From: JBBSBL01 sp963735885
Lineage (GTDB): Bacteria > Actinomycetota > Thermoleophilia > Solirubrobacterales > Solirubrobacteraceae
Direction: 5' to 3'
DNA: 64,000 nucleotides
Assembly: GCA_963735885.1 (NCBI GenBank)
Contig: CAVTMP010000003.1
Coordinates: forward strand, 1-64,000
Shown here: in pieces, positions 61,683-64,000 of the stretch
Position numbering within the stretch: position 1 is the stretch's first letter
How the letters are laid out: the number at the start of each line of letters is the position of its first letter
Made by a program: the position numbers and the translations under genes
The notes under the pieces: model-generated
The model's input: the letters and a program-made list of their open reading frames with translations, nothing else
Told to the model about the DNA's origin: nothing
The model's database searches: none

Positions 61683-62924
61683 ATGAGCGGCGCGCTCGAC
61701 ACGATCCGCACGGGCTTCGAGGACGCGTTCCTCATGGCCTGGGAGGTCTGGTGGGCGCTGGTCCTCGGCTTCGCGATCTCGGCGGTCGTCCAGGCGTGGG
61801 TGCCGCGCGAGCGGATCGAGCGCGCGCTCTCGGGCGAGGGCCTCGGGGCGATCGCGAAGGCGACCGGTCTCGGCGCGGCGTCTTCGTCGTGCTCCTACGC
61901 CGCGGTCGCGATCGCCAAGAGCCTCTTCCAGAAGGGCGCCTCGGCCGCCTCCGCGCTCGCCTTCCAGTTCGCGTCGACCAACCTCGTGTGGGAGCTCGGG
62001 CTCGTGCTCTGGGTGCTGATCGGCTGGCAGTTCGCGCTCGCCGAGTACCTCGGCGGGATCGTGATGATCGGGCTCATGGTCCTCCTGCTGCGGGTGTTCG
62101 TCTCCCGCCGCCTGGAGGCCGAGGCGCGCGAGCACGCCCGCGCGGCGGACGCCGGCCACCAGCACCACATGGCCGGCGAGCGCCTGAGCTGGCGCGAGCG
62201 ACTCACCTCGGCCTCGGCGTGGTCCGACGTCGCCCACAACTTCCGCGGCGACTGGCAGATGCTGTGGAAGGAGATCGGCATCGGCTTCCTCCTCGCCGGG
62301 TTCGTCGCGCAGCTCGGGGACGACGTGTTCAACTCGCTCTTCCTCACCGACTCGCCCCCGCTCGTCCAGGTGATCTGGGGCGCGATCATCGGGCCGGTCA
62401 TCGCCGTGCTGAGCTTCGTCTGCTCGGTGGGCAACGTCCCGCTCGCGGCCGTGCTGTGGAGCGGCGGGATCTCGTTCGCCGGCGTGATGGCGTTCATCTT
62501 CGCCGACCTCATCGTGCTGCCGATCCTCGCGATCTACCGCAAGTACTACGGCACCGCGTTCGCGCTGCGGATCACCGCGCTGATGTTCGTGACCATGGTC
62601 ATCGCGGCGCTGCTGATCGACGCGCTGTTCAGCGGGGTCGGGCTGATCCCGACCGGGCCGCGCCCGACCCGGGGGGACATCTTCGGGTCGATCGAGCTGG
62701 ACTACAAGCTCGCGCTCAACGCGGTCGCCGCGGTCGTGTTCGCCGCGCTCTTCTGGATGACGTCGCGGCGTGGGGTCACCGACCCGGTCTGCGGGATGAA
62801 GGTGGACCGCGCGAAGGCGGTGACGGCCGAGCACGGCGGCCGGACCGTGTACTTCTGCTCGGAGCACTGCCGCGACGCCTACGCGACGGCGTCGGAGCGC
62901 GACGCGACGCCCGCCGCGTCCTGA
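61683..62924 (+). CDS. Permease (UPF0718/COG0701 type) fused to a C-terminal YHS domain
   Basis: A 413-residue protein with about eight membrane segments and the family motifs SSSCSYAAVAIAKSLFQKG (near residue 67) and FVCSVGNVPLAAVLWSGG (near residue 245). A His-rich loop (ADAGHQHHM) lies near residue 160. The last 45 residues are a YHS domain, with DPVCGMKV and VYFCSEHCRDAY holding the metal-binding Cys residues. Given its CsoR operator, copper or another soft metal is the likely cargo, probably exported. The fusion of permease and YHS is notable. Confidence 0.88.
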   Translation: MSGALDTIRTGFEDAFLMAWEVWWALVLGFAISAVVQAWVPRERIERALSGEGLGAIAKATGLGAASSSCSYAAVAIAKSLFQKGASAASALAFQFASTNLVWELGLVLWVLIGWQFALAEYLGGIVMIGLMVLLLRVFVSRRLEAEAREHARAADAGHQHHMAGERLSWRERLTSASAWSDVAHNFRGDWQMLWKEIGIGFLLAGFVAQLGDDVFNSLFLTDSPPLVQVIWGAIIGPVIAVLSFVCSVGNVPLAAVLWSGGISFAGVMAFIFADLIVLPILAIYRKYYGTAFALRITALMFVTMVIAALLIDALFSGVGLIPTGPRPTRGDIFGSIELDYKLALNAVAAVVFAALFWMTSRRGVTDPVCGMKVDRAKAVTAEHGGRTVYFCSEHCRDAYATASERDATPAAS

Positions 62925-62958
62925 GCGCCGCCGGCGCACGGCGGCGCGGCCGCGTGCG

Positions 62959-64000
62959 ATGCTCCCGGCCGTGACGAGGTGGACGGCTCCGCGGCGCGTC
63001 GTCGCCGGCGTGGCGGTGGCGGTCACCGTGGCCGGCGCCCCGGCGGGCGGTCCGGAGGCGAGCGCGGCCGGACGGCAGGGCGCCGTCGCGGTCTACCTGA
63101 CGACGCAGGACGGCCGGCAGAAGGCCTCGCGCCGACCCCCGTTGCCGCTCCGGGCCGGGACCGCGCGGCCGGGACCGGACGCCGTCGTCGTCGATCCCGG
63201 CCGGAGCTACCAGCGCCTGAGCGCCGGCTTCGGCGTCGCGATGACCGACACCTCCGCGTTCCTCCTGCGCGAGCGGCTGCCCGCGGCGCGGCGCGAGGAG
63301 GTCATGCGCCGGCTCTTCTCGCGCCGCGGCGGCATCGGGCTGTCCTACCTGCGCGTCCCGATGGGGGGCTCGGACTACGTCGTCGGGCGGCCCTACACCT
63401 ACGACGACGTGCCGCGCGGGCAACGCGATCCGCAGCTGCGGCGGTTCTCGCTCGCCCACGACCGCCGCTACGTCCTCCCGATGGTCCGCCGCGCGCTCGC
63501 GCTCAACCCGGCGACGACCGTGATGATGAATCCCTGGACCCCGCCGGCGTGGATGAAGACCGACGGGTCGCTCGTTCCCACCGGTCCGACGGCGAGCCGG
63601 CTTCGCCCCGACGCCTACGGCCCGCTCGCGCGCTATCTCGTCCGCGTGCTGCAGGGCTACCAGGCCGCCGGCGTCCCGGTGCGGCAGCTCGGGGTGCAGA
63701 ACGAGCCGCTGAACACGCTGCTCGGGGCGACGATCCCCGCGATGTACCTGCCCGCCGCGCGACGAGGTCGTGCTGATCCGCGACCACGTCGCGCCGGCGC
63801 TGCGGCGTGCCGGCCTCGGCCCGCGGGTGCTCGCCTGGGACTTCCTCTATCCGCGCACGTTCTTCCCGCTGGCGGGCCTCGAGGGCTACGTGCCCGAGGT
63901 GATGCGCGGGGCCGGCCGCGAGATCGACGGTCTCGCCTTCCACTGCTACTTCTCCGACGCCTCGACCGGCGGCGAGCTCCACCGCCGCTACCCGCGCACG
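62959..64000 (+). CDS. Secreted GH30-family glycoside hydrolase, partial at window edge, frameshifted at about 63760
   Basis: The signal peptide is RRVVAGVAVAVTVAG followed by ASA near residue 35. FGVAMTDTSAFLLRERLPAA and YLRVPMGGSDY lead to NPWTPPAWMKTDGSL, the hallmark of glucosylceramidase-like GH30. QLGVQNEPLNT holds the acid/base Glu. An extra C at 63760 shifts the frame, and DEVVLIRDHVAPALRRAGLG continues one base on. The catalytic nucleophile lies beyond the window. ATG 62959 is chosen, with GTG 62971 also possible. Substrate is unknown, likely a beta-linked glycan or glycolipid. Confidence 0.85.
   Translation, partial: MLPAVTRWTAPRRVVAGVAVAVTVAGAPAGGPEASAAGRQGAVAVYLTTQDGRQKASRRPPLPLRAGTARPGPDAVVVDPGRSYQRLSAGFGVAMTDTSAFLLRERLPAARREEVMRRLFSRRGGIGLSYLRVPMGGSDYVVGRPYTYDDVPRGQRDPQLRRFSLAHDRRYVLPMVRRALALNPATTVMMNPWTPPAWMKTDGSLVPTGPTASRLRPDAYGPLARYLVRVLQGYQAAGVPVRQLGVQNEPLNTLLGATIPAMYLPAARRGRADPRPRRAGAAACRPRPAGARLGLPLSAHVLPAGGPRGLRARGDARGRPRDRRSRLPLLLLRRLDRRRAPPPLPAH

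Overview
This window is very GC-rich DNA from a free-living bacterium, most likely an actinobacterium of the Thermoleophilia/Solirubrobacterales type. The reasons are the base composition, heavy use of GTG starts, four-base ATGA/GTGA gene overlaps, a zinc-type S14, many PucR/DUF-type actinobacterial families and long Ala/Glu/Pro-rich tails on ribosomal proteins. This placement is inference, not a database result.

Layout. Positions 1-5.3 kb hold the end of a polyamine-type ABC ATPase gene, a heavily frameshifted FAD oxidoreductase remnant, a membrane protein, an SRPBCC protein and an MFS transporter. Positions 5.4-8.9 kb hold a tight three-gene operon of circularly permuted ATP-grasp, alpha-E and transglutaminase-like proteins. 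Positions 9.0-21.5 kb carry rpmG-secE-nusG-rplK-rplA-rplJ-rplL-rpoB-rpoC. Positions 21.5-28.2 kb are an inserted metabolic block: an SDR, a HAD-like protein, a DMT transporter, and a class-III aminotransferase/PucR regulator/alanine dehydrogenase set. Positions 28.2-49.5 kb are an almost complete str-S10-spc-alpha ribosomal supercluster, from rpsL to rplQ and truA, including secY, adk and map but no infA. Positions 49.5-64 kb hold surE, ligA, a PBP4-type carboxypeptidase, a patatin, a lipoprotein, an aminotransferase, a fatty-acyl-CoA ligase, a NIF3-family protein, tRNA-Pro(CGG), a CsoR-controlled permease-YHS gene and a partial secreted GH30 glycosidase.

How the genes work together. Most of the window is the transcription and translation core. 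The aminotransferase and alanine dehydrogenase can form a cycle that regenerates pyruvate as amino acceptor, probably controlled by the adjacent PucR protein and a palindromic operator. CsoR and the permease-YHS protein form a copper-type response pair with a clear operator between them.

The most interesting signal is the leader of fusA. It has a promoter-like element, a Shine-Dalgarno sequence with a 6-8 codon mini-ORF, a possible antiterminator and a strong intrinsic terminator just before the EF-G start. This is the layout of a translation-sensing attenuator.

Caveat. rpoC, rpoA, rpsD, map, truA, the pucR-like gene and the GH30 gene each carry single-base frameshifts, and rpoA also has an in-frame TAG. 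Such lesions in essential single-copy genes point to sequence errors, so these genes are described as they would read once repaired.
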